Source of the DNA: Opitutaceae bacterium
GTDB taxonomy: Bacteria; Verrucomicrobiota; Verrucomicrobiia; Opitutales; Opitutaceae
Direction: 5' to 3'
Length of the DNA: 32,935 nt
Assembly: GCA_017988885.1 (NCBI GenBank)
Contig: JAGNQV010000009.1
Coordinates: forward strand, 1-32,935
Shown here: positions 26,346 through 32,935 of the stretch, piece by piece
Layout of the letters: each line of letters starts with the position of its first letter
Numbering within the stretch: position 1 is the first letter of the stretch
Position numbers and translations under genes: made by a program
The notes under the pieces: model-generated
Told to the model about the DNA's origin: nothing
Database searches by the model: none
Seen by the model: only the letters and a program-made list of their open reading frames with translations

Positions 26346-26759
26346 TTACTTGAAAAACGAATTGAGCACTTGGTGGATCATTGTGGCGGGCTCCTTGGCG
26401 ACGGGACTGGGATGGTGCAGGGTGCCGAAGGCAATGAGCTTTTCCTTGCGCGCGTCGCGGAACTTGATGTCGAGTTCGATGAGGTAGGATTTGAAATCCC
26501 AGTTCCACCGGTCTTCATAAACGACCAGCACCTGCGTATTATCCGGCATCATCGTGAGCGGGCCACAGGCGGCCTCGTAACCGCGACGCTTTAGGTCGTT
26601 CACAATCATGTGGTCGAGTCCATGGTCGTCAGTCAGCCGATGTTCGACGTAGAAGCGCTTGAACTGCTTGAGGTCCACCGTGGGATTTTGGTGGGAAGTC
26701 AGTGAGGAGCAGCCGACCAAACACACCAAGGCTATGAGCAACGAGAACCGTGATTTCAT
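26346..26759 (-). CDS. Small lipoprotein of unknown function
   Basis: This 137-residue protein has a lipoprotein signal ending in the lipobox LVGC with C17 as the modified residue. The mature part begins with a loosely ordered stretch and then shows a mixed alpha/beta pattern (FKRFYVEHRLTDDHGLDHMI, TQVLVVYEDRWNWDF). It resembles small periplasmic lipoproteins of the DUF4136 kind in general layout, but I do not assign it. It should be anchored in the inner leaflet of the outer membrane or in the inner membrane. It converges with the aminotransferase gene across 29 bp. Confidence 0.8.
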   Translation of the reverse strand: MKSRFSLLIALVCLVGCSSLTSHQNPTVDLKQFKRFYVEHRLTDDHGLDHMIVNDLKRRGYEAACGPLTMMPDNTQVLVVYEDRWNWDFKSYLIELDIKFRDARKEKLIAFGTLHHPSPVAKEPATMIHQVLNSFFK

Positions 26760-26847
26760 TTGGGGTTAGACGCCGGCGAAAGAGGTCGGGAGTCAAAGCT
26801 ATTGCGTCATGTCTCGAGGTGGAGCCGCAAGGGTCGCGGGTATTCAG

Positions 26848-26873
26848 AAAAAAGGCGGCCCGTTTGGGCCGCC
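26848..26873 (-). terminator. xylA: xylA intrinsic terminator
   Basis: On the minus strand the hairpin GGCGGCCC-AAAC-GGGCCGCC (8 perfect G/C pairs) is followed at once by six T. It begins about 26 bp after the xylA stop codon. This is the strongest rho-independent terminator in the window. Confidence 0.92.
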
Positions 26874-26899
26874 CTGCGGGAGCACGGGAAAATCGCGGC

Positions 26900-28228
26900 T
26901 CAGCCTTGCACGTAGTGCATGACCAAGTTCTCGAGATACTCCTGCTTGCCGGAGCGGGGCTTGGGTTCGCCGAGCTGGCCGAGGACGAGTTTGTTGAGAT
27001 CGCGGAAACCGACGCGGCGCTTTTCGATGTCGCGGCCATAGCCCGAGTCGTAGCTCGCGTAGCGGTCGGTGACGAATTGGCTGAGCTTGCCGTCGGCAAT
27101 GATCCGGCGGGCGACCTTGAACGCGAGGGCGTAGGCGTCCATCCCGCCGATGTGGGCGTGGAAGAGGTCCTCGAGGTCGATGGACGGGCGGCGGAGCTTG
27201 GCGTCGAAGTTGAAACCGCCGGTGCCGAGGCCGCCGGCGCGCAAGATGGAGAGCATCGCGAGGGTGAGCTCGCGGACGTTCGTGTTGAACTGATCGGTGT
27301 CCCAGCCGAGCAGTTCATCGCCGGCATTGGCATCGATGGAACCGAGCATACCCTGGGCGGCGGCGACCTCGATCTCATGCGAGAAAGTGTGGCCGGCGAG
27401 CGTGGCGTGATTGGTCTCGATGTTGAATTTGAAATGCTTTTCGAGGCCGTAGGTGCGGAGGAAGGCGATACCGCTGGCGACATCGAAATCATATTGATGC
27501 TTCGTGGGCTCCTTGGGCTTGGGTTCGATGAGGAACTGGCCCTTGAAACCAATGCTCTTCGCATAGTCCACCGCCATGTGGAGGAAGGCGGCGAGGTGGT
27601 CCTGCTCGCGCTTCAGATTCGTGTTGAGGAGGGTCTCGTAGCCCTCGCGACCGCCCCAGAAAACGTAGTTCTCGCCGCCGAGCTCCTTTGTGACATCAAG
27701 GGCTTTTTTCACCTGGGCGGCGGCGTAGGCGAAGACGTGGGCGTCGGGATTCGTCGAAGCACCGCACATGTAGCGCGGGTTGCTGAAGAGATTGGCGGTG
27801 CCCCAGAGGAGTTTTACGCCGGTGGCCTTCTGCAGCGCCTTGGCGTGGGCGACGAGTTGGTCGAGATTGCGGTTGGATTCGGCGAGGGTGCGGCCCTCAG
27901 GCGCAATATCGCGGTCGTGAAAGCAATAAAAGGGCGCGCGGATTTTTTGGAAAAATTCAAAAGCGGCATCCATCCGGGTTTTCGCGATGGCAACGGCATT
28001 GGTGCCTTTTTCCCACGGGCGGACAATGGTGCCGGGGCCGAACGGATCGCTGCCGACGCCGCGGAAAGCGTGCCAGTAGGCGATGGAGAAACGCAGGTGG
28101 GCCGAGAGCGTTTTGCCGTCAACGACCTCGTCGGGGTTGTAGTGCTTGAACGCGAGGGCGTTGGCGGATTTCGGGCCTTCGTAGGCGATGGTTTTGATGC
28201 GGGGGAAGTGGGCTTTGGCCTTTTTCAT
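26900..28228 (-). CDS. xylA: Xylose isomerase (class II)
   Basis: This 442-residue protein is a class II xylose isomerase, interconverting D-xylose and D-xylulose (and glucose/fructose) with two divalent metals. Visible active-site residues include H104 and D107 in FHDRD, E235 and K237 in IEPKPKEP, E271 and H274 in [10 protein letters not shown], and the metal-binding aspartates D299, D310 and D312. The length fits class II, which has an N-terminal insert relative to class I. ATG 28228 ([18 protein letters not shown]) is used because the five residues before it are not family-like. No xylulokinase or xylose regulator is adjacent, so the rest of the pathway lies elsewhere. A 15-bp direct repeat lies just upstream and a strong terminator downstream. 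Confidence 0.97.
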   Translation of the reverse strand: MKKAKAHFPRIKTIAYEGPKSANALAFKHYNPDEVVDGKTLSAHLRFSIAYWHAFRGVGSDPFGPGTIVRPWEKGTNAVAIAKTRMDAAFEFFQKIRAPFYCFHDRDIAPEGRTLAESNRNLDQLVAHAKALQKATGVKLLWGTANLFSNPRYMCGASTNPDAHVFAYAAAQVKKALDVTKELGGENYVFWGGREGYETLLNTNLKREQDHLAAFLHMAVDYAKSIGFKGQFLIEPKPKEPTKHQYDFDVASGIAFLRTYGLEKHFKFNIETNHATLAGHTFSHEIEVAAAQGMLGSIDANAGDELLGWDTDQFNTNVRELTLAMLSILRAGGLGTGGFNFDAKLRRPSIDLEDLFHAHIGGMDAYALAFKVARRIIADGKLSQFVTDRYASYDSGYGRDIEKRRVGFRDLNKLVLGQLGEPKPRSGKQEYLENLVMHYVQG

Positions 28229-28244
28229 GGGGAAACGACGCAAG

Positions 28245-28277
28245 AGAGAACGAGAACGATTAAGAGAACGAGAACGA
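28245..28277. repeat. 15-bp direct repeat upstream of xylA
   Basis: Two exact copies of AGAGAACGAGAACGA occupy 28245-28259 and 28263-28277, 18 bp apart from start to start, ending about 17 bp before the xylA start codon on the minus strand. Each copy is itself built from the unit GAGAAC. It could be an operator, a leader element or a slippage-prone tract. Confidence 0.75.
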
Positions 28278-28318
28278 AGTGTGGCATCGCCCGACGAGTC
28301 CGGGGAGGCGGTGCCGGG

Positions 28319-29389
28319 TCACAGCGCGGACTTAAGATGGCTTTCACTCAGACCGGCAATTTTCAATGCGGCGGCTTCGAGCTCGATCACGGCACCATGC
28401 AGCCGTGCCTGTTCCGCGAGACTCAGTCCGACAAGTGAAGTGGCGCGGAGGGTGGTCAGGGCATGGAGCACAAATTCCGCGGCAAAGGCCTGCGGCCGGG
28501 GATCGTCGGCCAAGGCCCCGGGCGCCGCTGGCGGGTCGAGGCTTTCGAGCAAAAATTCAGCGAGGAAATGCGGTTGATGGATCAGATAGAGCTGCGCGCC
28601 AAACCGGTAGAGCCGGTTGGCAAGGGCGCGATGAGTCTGGATGCCGTGAAACTCCCAGTGCCGGACGAGGGCCAGCCCGTGGTCGATGGCATCGCTGGCT
28701 TCAGTGGCAAGGGTGCCGACTGCAGCTTGGTCCGATCCAGCGGCGACGAGCAGGTGGCCGATGGCATCGCAGAGCGCGCGTCGTGCCTTCAAGGCAATGT
28801 CGGCCATCACGGGATCGGATGATTCCGCGCGCGCGCAAAGGGCGAGCGAAGCCTGGGCGGCGACACGGGCGTCGGCATGCTTGGGGGCATTCAGCGCAAG
28901 CAGGGCATTCGCGAGATTCATCCACGCGGCGGCGAGGTTAATGAGCGCCGAGCGGTCTTCTGCGACGGGTAGCTTCTGTAAAATCGCGATGGCCGTTTGG
29001 TGGGAAAGCACCGCCTCGCGGAGGCTTGCCCCGTCCTGTTGTTGGAAGGCGTGTCCGCGGTTCAACCATGCGGCGCCGAGGCTGTTGGCATAGGCAGAAT
29101 TTTCGAGCAGCGGGAGTTTTTGCAGATGCGCGATGGCTTCGTCGTAAGCCGCCACGGCCTCGGCGAGGCTGGCGGGACTCGCCTGCTTTTGCAGGGCGTT
29201 GCCGCGGTTCATCCACGCCACGCCTAGATCGCGGCGCAGTTGCGGATCGCTCTCGAACGGCAACTGACGCAGTGCAGCCAGCGCCTCATCGTAGCAGCCG
29301 ATCGCTTGCGCCAATGAATCAGACGTGCCCAATGCTTCAAGGGTTTGGCCCGCGCGAAGCCGCTCTTTGGCTGTGGCGGAGGGATCCAT
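28319..29389 (-). CDS. TPR-like repeat protein, last gene of the iron unit
   Basis: This 356-residue protein has no signal peptide. It contains about three long helical repeats of 48-49 residues, marked by AWMNRGNAL, AWLNRGHAF and AWMNLANAL, each followed by a stretch like LAEAVAAYDEAIAHLQKLP. The repeat is longer than the classic 34-residue TPR but has the same helix-pair character. The C-terminal half is helical and ends at a long LQ/ALT-rich region. Its ATG (29389) overlaps the PepSY stop codon by one base (TAATG), so it is translated by coupling. A partner or scaffold role in iron or redox handling is plausible, not proven. Confidence 0.82.
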   Translation of the reverse strand: MDPSATAKERLRAGQTLEALGTSDSLAQAIGCYDEALAALRQLPFESDPQLRRDLGVAWMNRGNALQKQASPASLAEAVAAYDEAIAHLQKLPLLENSAYANSLGAAWLNRGHAFQQQDGASLREAVLSHQTAIAILQKLPVAEDRSALINLAAAWMNLANALLALNAPKHADARVAAQASLALCARAESSDPVMADIALKARRALCDAIGHLLVAAGSDQAAVGTLATEASDAIDHGLALVRHWEFHGIQTHRALANRLYRFGAQLYLIHQPHFLAEFLLESLDPPAAPGALADDPRPQAFAAEFVLHALTTLRATSLVGLSLAEQARLHGAVIELEAAALKIAGLSESHLKSAL

Positions 29390-30651
29390 TATGAGGTGCT
29401 GGCGGCGGGCTTGGTGCGTTTGCCGAAGAAGCGACGCCACGCAAGGGCGAAGCCGGTGTAGACGAGTATGCAACCGCCAAGGCACGCGAAAGTGGCGATG
29501 AGTTGTCCGCCGAAGCCGAGGGCTTCGCCGGTGTGGAGAAAACGGGTCCAGGTGCGCAGGCGGCGGCCGGGGCTCAGGTCTGCGAAACTTTCGTTTTTCA
29601 TGATTTCGCCACTGTAGGGATTGAGCGTGAGCGTGCGGGTGGCAGTGCGCGGCCAGGTGCCGGGAACTTTGACACTCAGGGTAACGGGCTGGGGCGAAAC
29701 ACGACCTTCGCTACCGAAACTATCGCGCGCAGACCGGGCTGGGGCCGCGGCCTGGGCCCGCTGACCCTGCGGGCTGCCGGCCGCACCGCCGCGGGGATTA
29801 CCGCCGCCCAAACGCAGTGAGATTTGCTCCCAGTCAGGGAACTGGTTTTGCGCGATGGCCAGTAAGGCATCCTGCGAAAGCGGCTGGGCATCGGGACTCG
29901 GCTGGGGGATTTCGACGGCGGCAGGAGCGGCGAATCCACCCTGGCCCTGTGGGATCGGGGCTTCCTCGCCAGCGAGTCGGTAAACGAGATTGCTGCCCCA
30001 GCGATAGGAAATCGGCACGGCGGTGAGCGTAAGCACGATGAGGATCGGCGCGGACCAAAGGCCGATGGTGTTGTGCCAGTTAAAATCGCGGTTCTTGCCG
30101 GTCAGCCGCCAGTTGAAAAGCGCGACGGCCTTGACGCTGCGCCAGGACCACTGGCGTGGCAGCCAGAGATACAGACCGCTGACGGCGAGGACAAAGAAGG
30201 CGAGGTTGCAGGCGCCGTTGATGGCCTTGCCGACCGGACGGTTATCGCCCGAGAGCGCAAGGGTGCGGTGCCAATCCTCCATCATGTGCATGAAGTCATG
30301 CATCTTGGTCGAGGCGGGCGTGCGGATTTCGCCGGTGTAGGGATTGGCGTAGAGCGCGCCTTCACGGCCGAGCTGGAAGGCAATGGCGTCAGCCGGATCG
30401 GATGAAATCGTAATGCTGCTGGGCCGGGTCTCGGGATTGGTGTCGCGGATGTTTTTCAACAAGGCCCGCAGTGGAAGACGGGTGGCATCCGCGGCGGGCG
30501 GCATGATTTGGCGGGCGTCGCGTTCAGACCATGACACCAGTTGCTTCTCAAACCCGAGGGCCACGCCGGTGAAGCACATGATGCCAATGGCAAGGCCGGC
30601 GATGATGCCGGCAATCAGGTGGAGCCAGAAAATGGTTTTACGGACGGGCAT
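29389..30651 (-). CDS. PepSY-domain membrane protein (PepSY_TM family)
   Basis: This 420-residue inner-membrane protein has the PepSY_TM plan: a first helix with HLIAGIIAGLAIGIMCFTGV near residues 11-30, two or three more in the middle (about 140-165 and 195-215), and a last one at ATFACLGGCILVYTGFALAW. Periplasmic PepSY-like segments lie between them. Conserved histidines, as in HLIAGI, HDFMHMMEDWHRTL and FLHTGEALG, are of the kind that bind haem. Such proteins occur beside siderophore receptors, where reduction of ferric siderophores is proposed. An insert rich in Gly, Ala, Gln and Arg at about 275-315 is unusual. It lies between piuC and the repeat protein on one strand. Confidence 0.92.
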   Translation of the reverse strand: MPVRKTIFWLHLIAGIIAGLAIGIMCFTGVALGFEKQLVSWSERDARQIMPPAADATRLPLRALLKNIRDTNPETRPSSITISSDPADAIAFQLGREGALYANPYTGEIRTPASTKMHDFMHMMEDWHRTLALSGDNRPVGKAINGACNLAFFVLAVSGLYLWLPRQWSWRSVKAVALFNWRLTGKNRDFNWHNTIGLWSAPILIVLTLTAVPISYRWGSNLVYRLAGEEAPIPQGQGGFAAPAAVEIPQPSPDAQPLSQDALLAIAQNQFPDWEQISLRLGGGNPRGGAAGSPQGQRAQAAAPARSARDSFGSEGRVSPQPVTLSVKVPGTWPRTATRTLTLNPYSGEIMKNESFADLSPGRRLRTWTRFLHTGEALGFGGQLIATFACLGGCILVYTGFALAWRRFFGKRTKPAASTS

Positions 30652-30686
30652 GAGGTGGAGGAAAAGATATGTTGATGAAAGTGACC

Positions 30687-30784
30687 ATCCGCCGCCGGCC
30701 TGGAACTTGCCTCGTGATTTTGACCTGTGTTTTCGCGAGAAAACTTAAGTGCGAGTAGTCCCAGGGAACGAAACGGCGGCGGAT
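30687..30784. repeat. 11-bp inverted repeat with an inner hairpin between piuC and the PepSY gene
   Basis: ATCCGCCGCCG (30687-30697) and CGGCGGCGGAT (30774-30784) are perfectly complementary across a 76-base spacer. Inside it is GTTTTC-GCGA-GAAAAC (30729-30744), a perfect 6-bp hairpin. The arrangement fills most of the 151-bp gap between piuC and the PepSY gene and could control read-through. The outer arms are G/C-simple, so chance is possible. Confidence 0.45.
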
Positions 30785-30802
30785 GATAAGTGAAAAATAC
30801 GG

Positions 30803-31483
30803 TTACATTTCCGCCCACTGGCGGAGGAGGTTGTGATAGACGCCGGTCAGTTGGATGACGGACGGGTGCGTGGCGTTTTCGGCGCCGAGACGCTGGATGG
30901 CGGTATCCATGTCGAAGAGCAGGGCGCGCTGGCCATTGTCGCGGATCATGCTCTGCAACCAGAAAAACGAACAGAGCCGGGTGCCACGCGTGACGGGAGT
31001 GACGCGATGCAGGCTGGTGGACGGATAAAGGATCATGTGTCCCGCGGGGAGCTTCACACTTTTGGAACCGTAAGTGTCCTCGATGATGAGCTCGCCGCCA
31101 TCGTAGTCGGAGGGTTCGTTGAGAAAAAGCGTGCAGGACAAATCCGTGCGCAGTCGCTGGCCGGTGCCGGGGAGGGTGCGGACCGAGCCGTCCACATGCG
31201 TGCCAAAAGTCTGGCCGCCGGAGTAGCGGTTGAACATCGGCGGCAGAATATGCAGCGGCAGCGCGGCGGCCATGAAGAGCGGACTGGCGTTGAGGGCCTG
31301 AAGAATCATGCCGCCGACTTGGCGCGCGGCGGGATGCGCGGCGGGAATCTGTTCGTTGTCCTTTACACGTGCGCCTTGGTGGCCGGCAGTGATCTTGCCA
31401 TCAACCCAGTCGGCCGCGTCGAGCAGGCGGCGGGCTTCGGTGAGCTGGTTGGGAGGCAGGATGCCGGGAAGAACTTGGAGCAT
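30803..31483 (-). CDS. piuC: PiuC-family Fe(II)/2OG hydroxylase (PKHD type)
   Basis: This 226-residue protein is a PKHD-type 2-oxoglutarate and Fe(II)-dependent hydroxylase of the PiuC/YbiX group. The iron ligands are H96 and D98 in [10 protein letters not shown] and H159 in [10 protein letters not shown], with R169 in [10 protein letters not shown] binding 2-oxoglutarate. The N terminus, [20 protein letters not shown], is typical. Members sit next to TonB-dependent siderophore receptors and are iron-regulated; their substrate is not known. The start lies 18 bp after the receptor stop on the same strand, so the two are co-transcribed. No clear ribosome binding site precedes it. Confidence 0.95.
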   Translation of the reverse strand: MLQVLPGILPPNQLTEARRLLDAADWVDGKITAGHQGARVKDNEQIPAAHPAARQVGGMILQALNASPLFMAAALPLHILPPMFNRYSGGQTFGTHVDGSVRTLPGTGQRLRTDLSCTLFLNEPSDYDGGELIIEDTYGSKSVKLPAGHMILYPSTSLHRVTPVTRGTRLCSFFWLQSMIRDNGQRALLFDMDTAIQRLGAENATHPSVIQLTGVYHNLLRQWAEM

Positions 31484-31501
31484 GACGAAGCGGGGAGGGG
31501 A

Positions 31502-32935
31502 TCAGAAGCGGAAGTCAGCACTGAGAAGATAGGCGCGCGGGGCACCGGGGTTGAAGCGGCCGCCGTTGTTGTTCAAACTTTGGATGAATTTTTCATCGAA
31601 GAGATTGTTCACATTCAAGCGCACGGTGACGTGCTGGGAGAGCGGGTAGCTTGCGAGCACGTTAAACAGCCAGTAACTTGGTGTCTGTCGCGGCACGACA
31701 GGGGCGTTGTTGTCGCGCCGGGTGATTTCGTCGGAGTATTGGCCACCGCCGCCGATCAACAGGCCGGAAGCGAAGCGGTAGCTGGTGAAGAGATTACCGG
31801 ACCACTTGGGCATAAGCGGGAGAGCGGCACCGGTCGGGTTGCCGCCGGTGGTGGTGCCGGCATTGATCTCACTCTCGAGATAAGCGATGCTGCCGAGCAC
31901 AATCCAGTTGTCGGTGAAGCGGCGCGAAAGGCCGACTTCAACGCCTTGCACGGTCTGCTGACCGGCCGGGATCGGGCCGAGGATGGCGTCAGTGTAAACC
32001 GTCTTTTGGTTCACGGTTTTGAACACGGCGGCGTTGGTCGAGAGGCGGCCTTTGAAGAAATCCCATTTCATGCCGAGCTCGAGGTTGGAGGTTTCCTGCG
32101 GATCGGTGTCAGGATGGTTCTGGTTACCTGCGACGCTGGAGAGCGTGAAGTCGGTGCCGGGAGGGGTGAAGGAAGTGGCGTAGGCTGCGTAAATCGAACC
32201 AGCGGATGCAGGTTTATAGACGAGTCCGGTTTTCCAGCTTAGGAGGTTATGCGCGGCGTCGACGGCAGTGGGCACGCCGGTGGTTGCGACATTGAGATAA
32301 TGCGTGCGGTAGTGCTCACCGCGGATGCTGGCGAGCATCTGCCAGTGGTCATTGAAACGAAGCGTATCAAAGGCATAGAAGGCGACGGTTTTGGTCGCGA
32401 CATCGGTATAGGCCCCGCTGCGGGTCGGGCTGCCGCTGGGGACGGCATCCGGATTCGGGCTTTGGATCGGAATGGGGGTCAAACTTGCACTGACGAAAGC
32501 CGGGCTGTAAGCAGTCTCGCGCGTGAGTTCCAGCCCGCCGCTCAAGTCGTGCTGCACCGAACCGGTGTCGAGCCGGAGCGCGACATTGGTTTGATTGGAG
32601 AGGATGCTCATATCGCGCTGGTTGGCCTGACGGCTGCGGGTGAGCAAGTTGGTGGCAGGCACATAAGCCCCGCTGTTGGTTCCGGGGGTGGTGACTACCG
32701 CTGCGCGCTGGTTGGCGCTGTAGCGCGTTTGATTGGTGATTTTCACCTCCGGGTTGAAATCGTGCTCCACGCGAAGCATTGCGGCATCGGCCTTCACCAC
32801 GTCCGAATCGGTCTTGAAGCCGTAGAAAGTGCTCCAATCCACCTGCGGCACCGGCACGGTCGAGATGTAGCCGGGCATCTGGGCGGAAGGCAGGCCGTAG
32901 TCTGGCAAATTGTCCTGCTCGGTATGCTGATAGGC
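31502..32935 (-). CDS. TonB-dependent receptor, C-terminal part (cut by window end)
   Basis: The frame is open to the window end and gives at least 477 residues of a TonB-dependent outer-membrane receptor, with the N terminus (signal, TonB box, plug) missing. Alternating beta-strand patterns typical of the barrel are seen throughout, for example GLVYKPASAGSIYAAYATSF and LELGMKWDFFKGRLSTNAAV. The last residues, YLLSADFRF, end in phenylalanine as is usual for outer-membrane proteins. With piuC and the PepSY gene downstream, a ferric-siderophore receptor is the likely role. The apparent TTG start at 32908 is not real, since the frame runs on into AYQHTEQDN upstream. Confidence 0.94.
   Translation of the reverse strand, partial: AYQHTEQDNLPDYGLPSAQMPGYISTVPVPQVDWSTFYGFKTDSDVVKADAAMLRVEHDFNPEVKITNQTRYSANQRAAVVTTPGTNSGAYVPATNLLTRSRQANQRDMSILSNQTNVALRLDTGSVQHDLSGGLELTRETAYSPAFVSASLTPIPIQSPNPDAVPSGSPTRSGAYTDVATKTVAFYAFDTLRFNDHWQMLASIRGEHYRTHYLNVATTGVPTAVDAAHNLLSWKTGLVYKPASAGSIYAAYATSFTPPGTDFTLSSVAGNQNHPDTDPQETSNLELGMKWDFFKGRLSTNAAVFKTVNQKTVYTDAILGPIPAGQQTVQGVEVGLSRRFTDNWIVLGSIAYLESEINAGTTTGGNPTGAALPLMPKWSGNLFTSYRFASGLLIGGGGQYSDEITRRDNNAPVVPRQTPSYWLFNVLASYPLSQHVTVRLNVNNLFDEKFIQSLNNNGGRFNPGAPRAYLLSADFRF

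Noticed and set aside
26750..28438. 562-codon open frame opposite xylA
   Set aside because: It lies over an unmistakable xylose isomerase and its translation is repetitive Glu/Gly/Ala sequence without motifs.
30615..30818. 67-codon minus-strand frame in the piuC-PepSY gap
   Set aside because: It overlaps the start of the PepSY gene and the end of piuC, its composition is unlike protein, and no ribosome binding site is seen.
30833..32242. 469-codon open frame opposite piuC and the TonB receptor
   Set aside because: It spans two real genes on the other strand and reads as low-complexity acidic sequence.

Overview
The window is 32.9 kb of GC-rich bacterial chromosome carrying about 26 protein-coding genes and no rRNA, tRNA, CRISPR array or insertion sequence that I can recognise. 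The high GC content, the sugar-related genes (class II xylose isomerase, heparinase II/III-like protein, six-hairpin glycosidase-like protein, orphan sugar-type binding protein) and the iron genes (TonB receptor, PiuC, PepSY) imply a Gram-negative heterotroph that degrades polysaccharides. They would fit a Verrucomicrobiota/Opitutaceae-type genome, but that placement is an inference from gene content, not a phylogenetic result.

Left part (1-10 kb): a YdeI-family protein; a minus-strand run of htpG (Hsp90), a vapBC toxin-antitoxin pair and a short YegD-like Hsp70; then a minus-strand transport unit of an NSS-family Na+-dependent transporter, its 51-residue MetS-type small subunit and a small exported protein. 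A divergent nhaC Na+/H+ antiporter and an LptF/LptG-type permease follow on the plus strand. The vapBC upstream region holds two palindromes 33 bp apart with a shared half-site; one also looks like the htpG terminator.

Middle part (10-20 kb): a TIGR02466-type 2OG-Fe(II) oxygenase with a possible small downstream ORF; an exported M14 zinc carboxypeptidase; a 507-residue protein of unknown function; a SugE/Gdx-type SMR exporter; an HtrA/Deg-like serine protease whose base composition is visibly lower in GC than its surroundings; and a POT-family peptide transporter downstream of a large cytosolic glycosidase-like protein.

Right part (20-33 kb): a heparinase II/III-like protein is divergent from a translationally coupled pair, an exported repeat-type protein and an ABC-type solute-binding protein with no permease or ATPase nearby. 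Then come an exported SnoaL/DUF4440-like protein, a HisC-like aminotransferase with an apparent twin-arginine signal, a small lipoprotein, xylA with a clear intrinsic terminator and an upstream 15-bp direct repeat, and a minus-strand iron-uptake unit. That unit reads TonB-dependent receptor (cut by the window end), PiuC hydroxylase, PepSY membrane protein, and a repeat protein whose start codon overlaps the PepSY stop.

The most notable items are the dual-role palindromes at vapBC, the unlisted MetS-type small protein, the Tat-targeted aminotransferase, the orphan binding protein divergent from the heparinase, and the repeat protein coupled to the iron-uptake unit. I did not find a clearly unprecedented multi-gene system. 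The boundaries given rest on start-codon choices explained in each entry.
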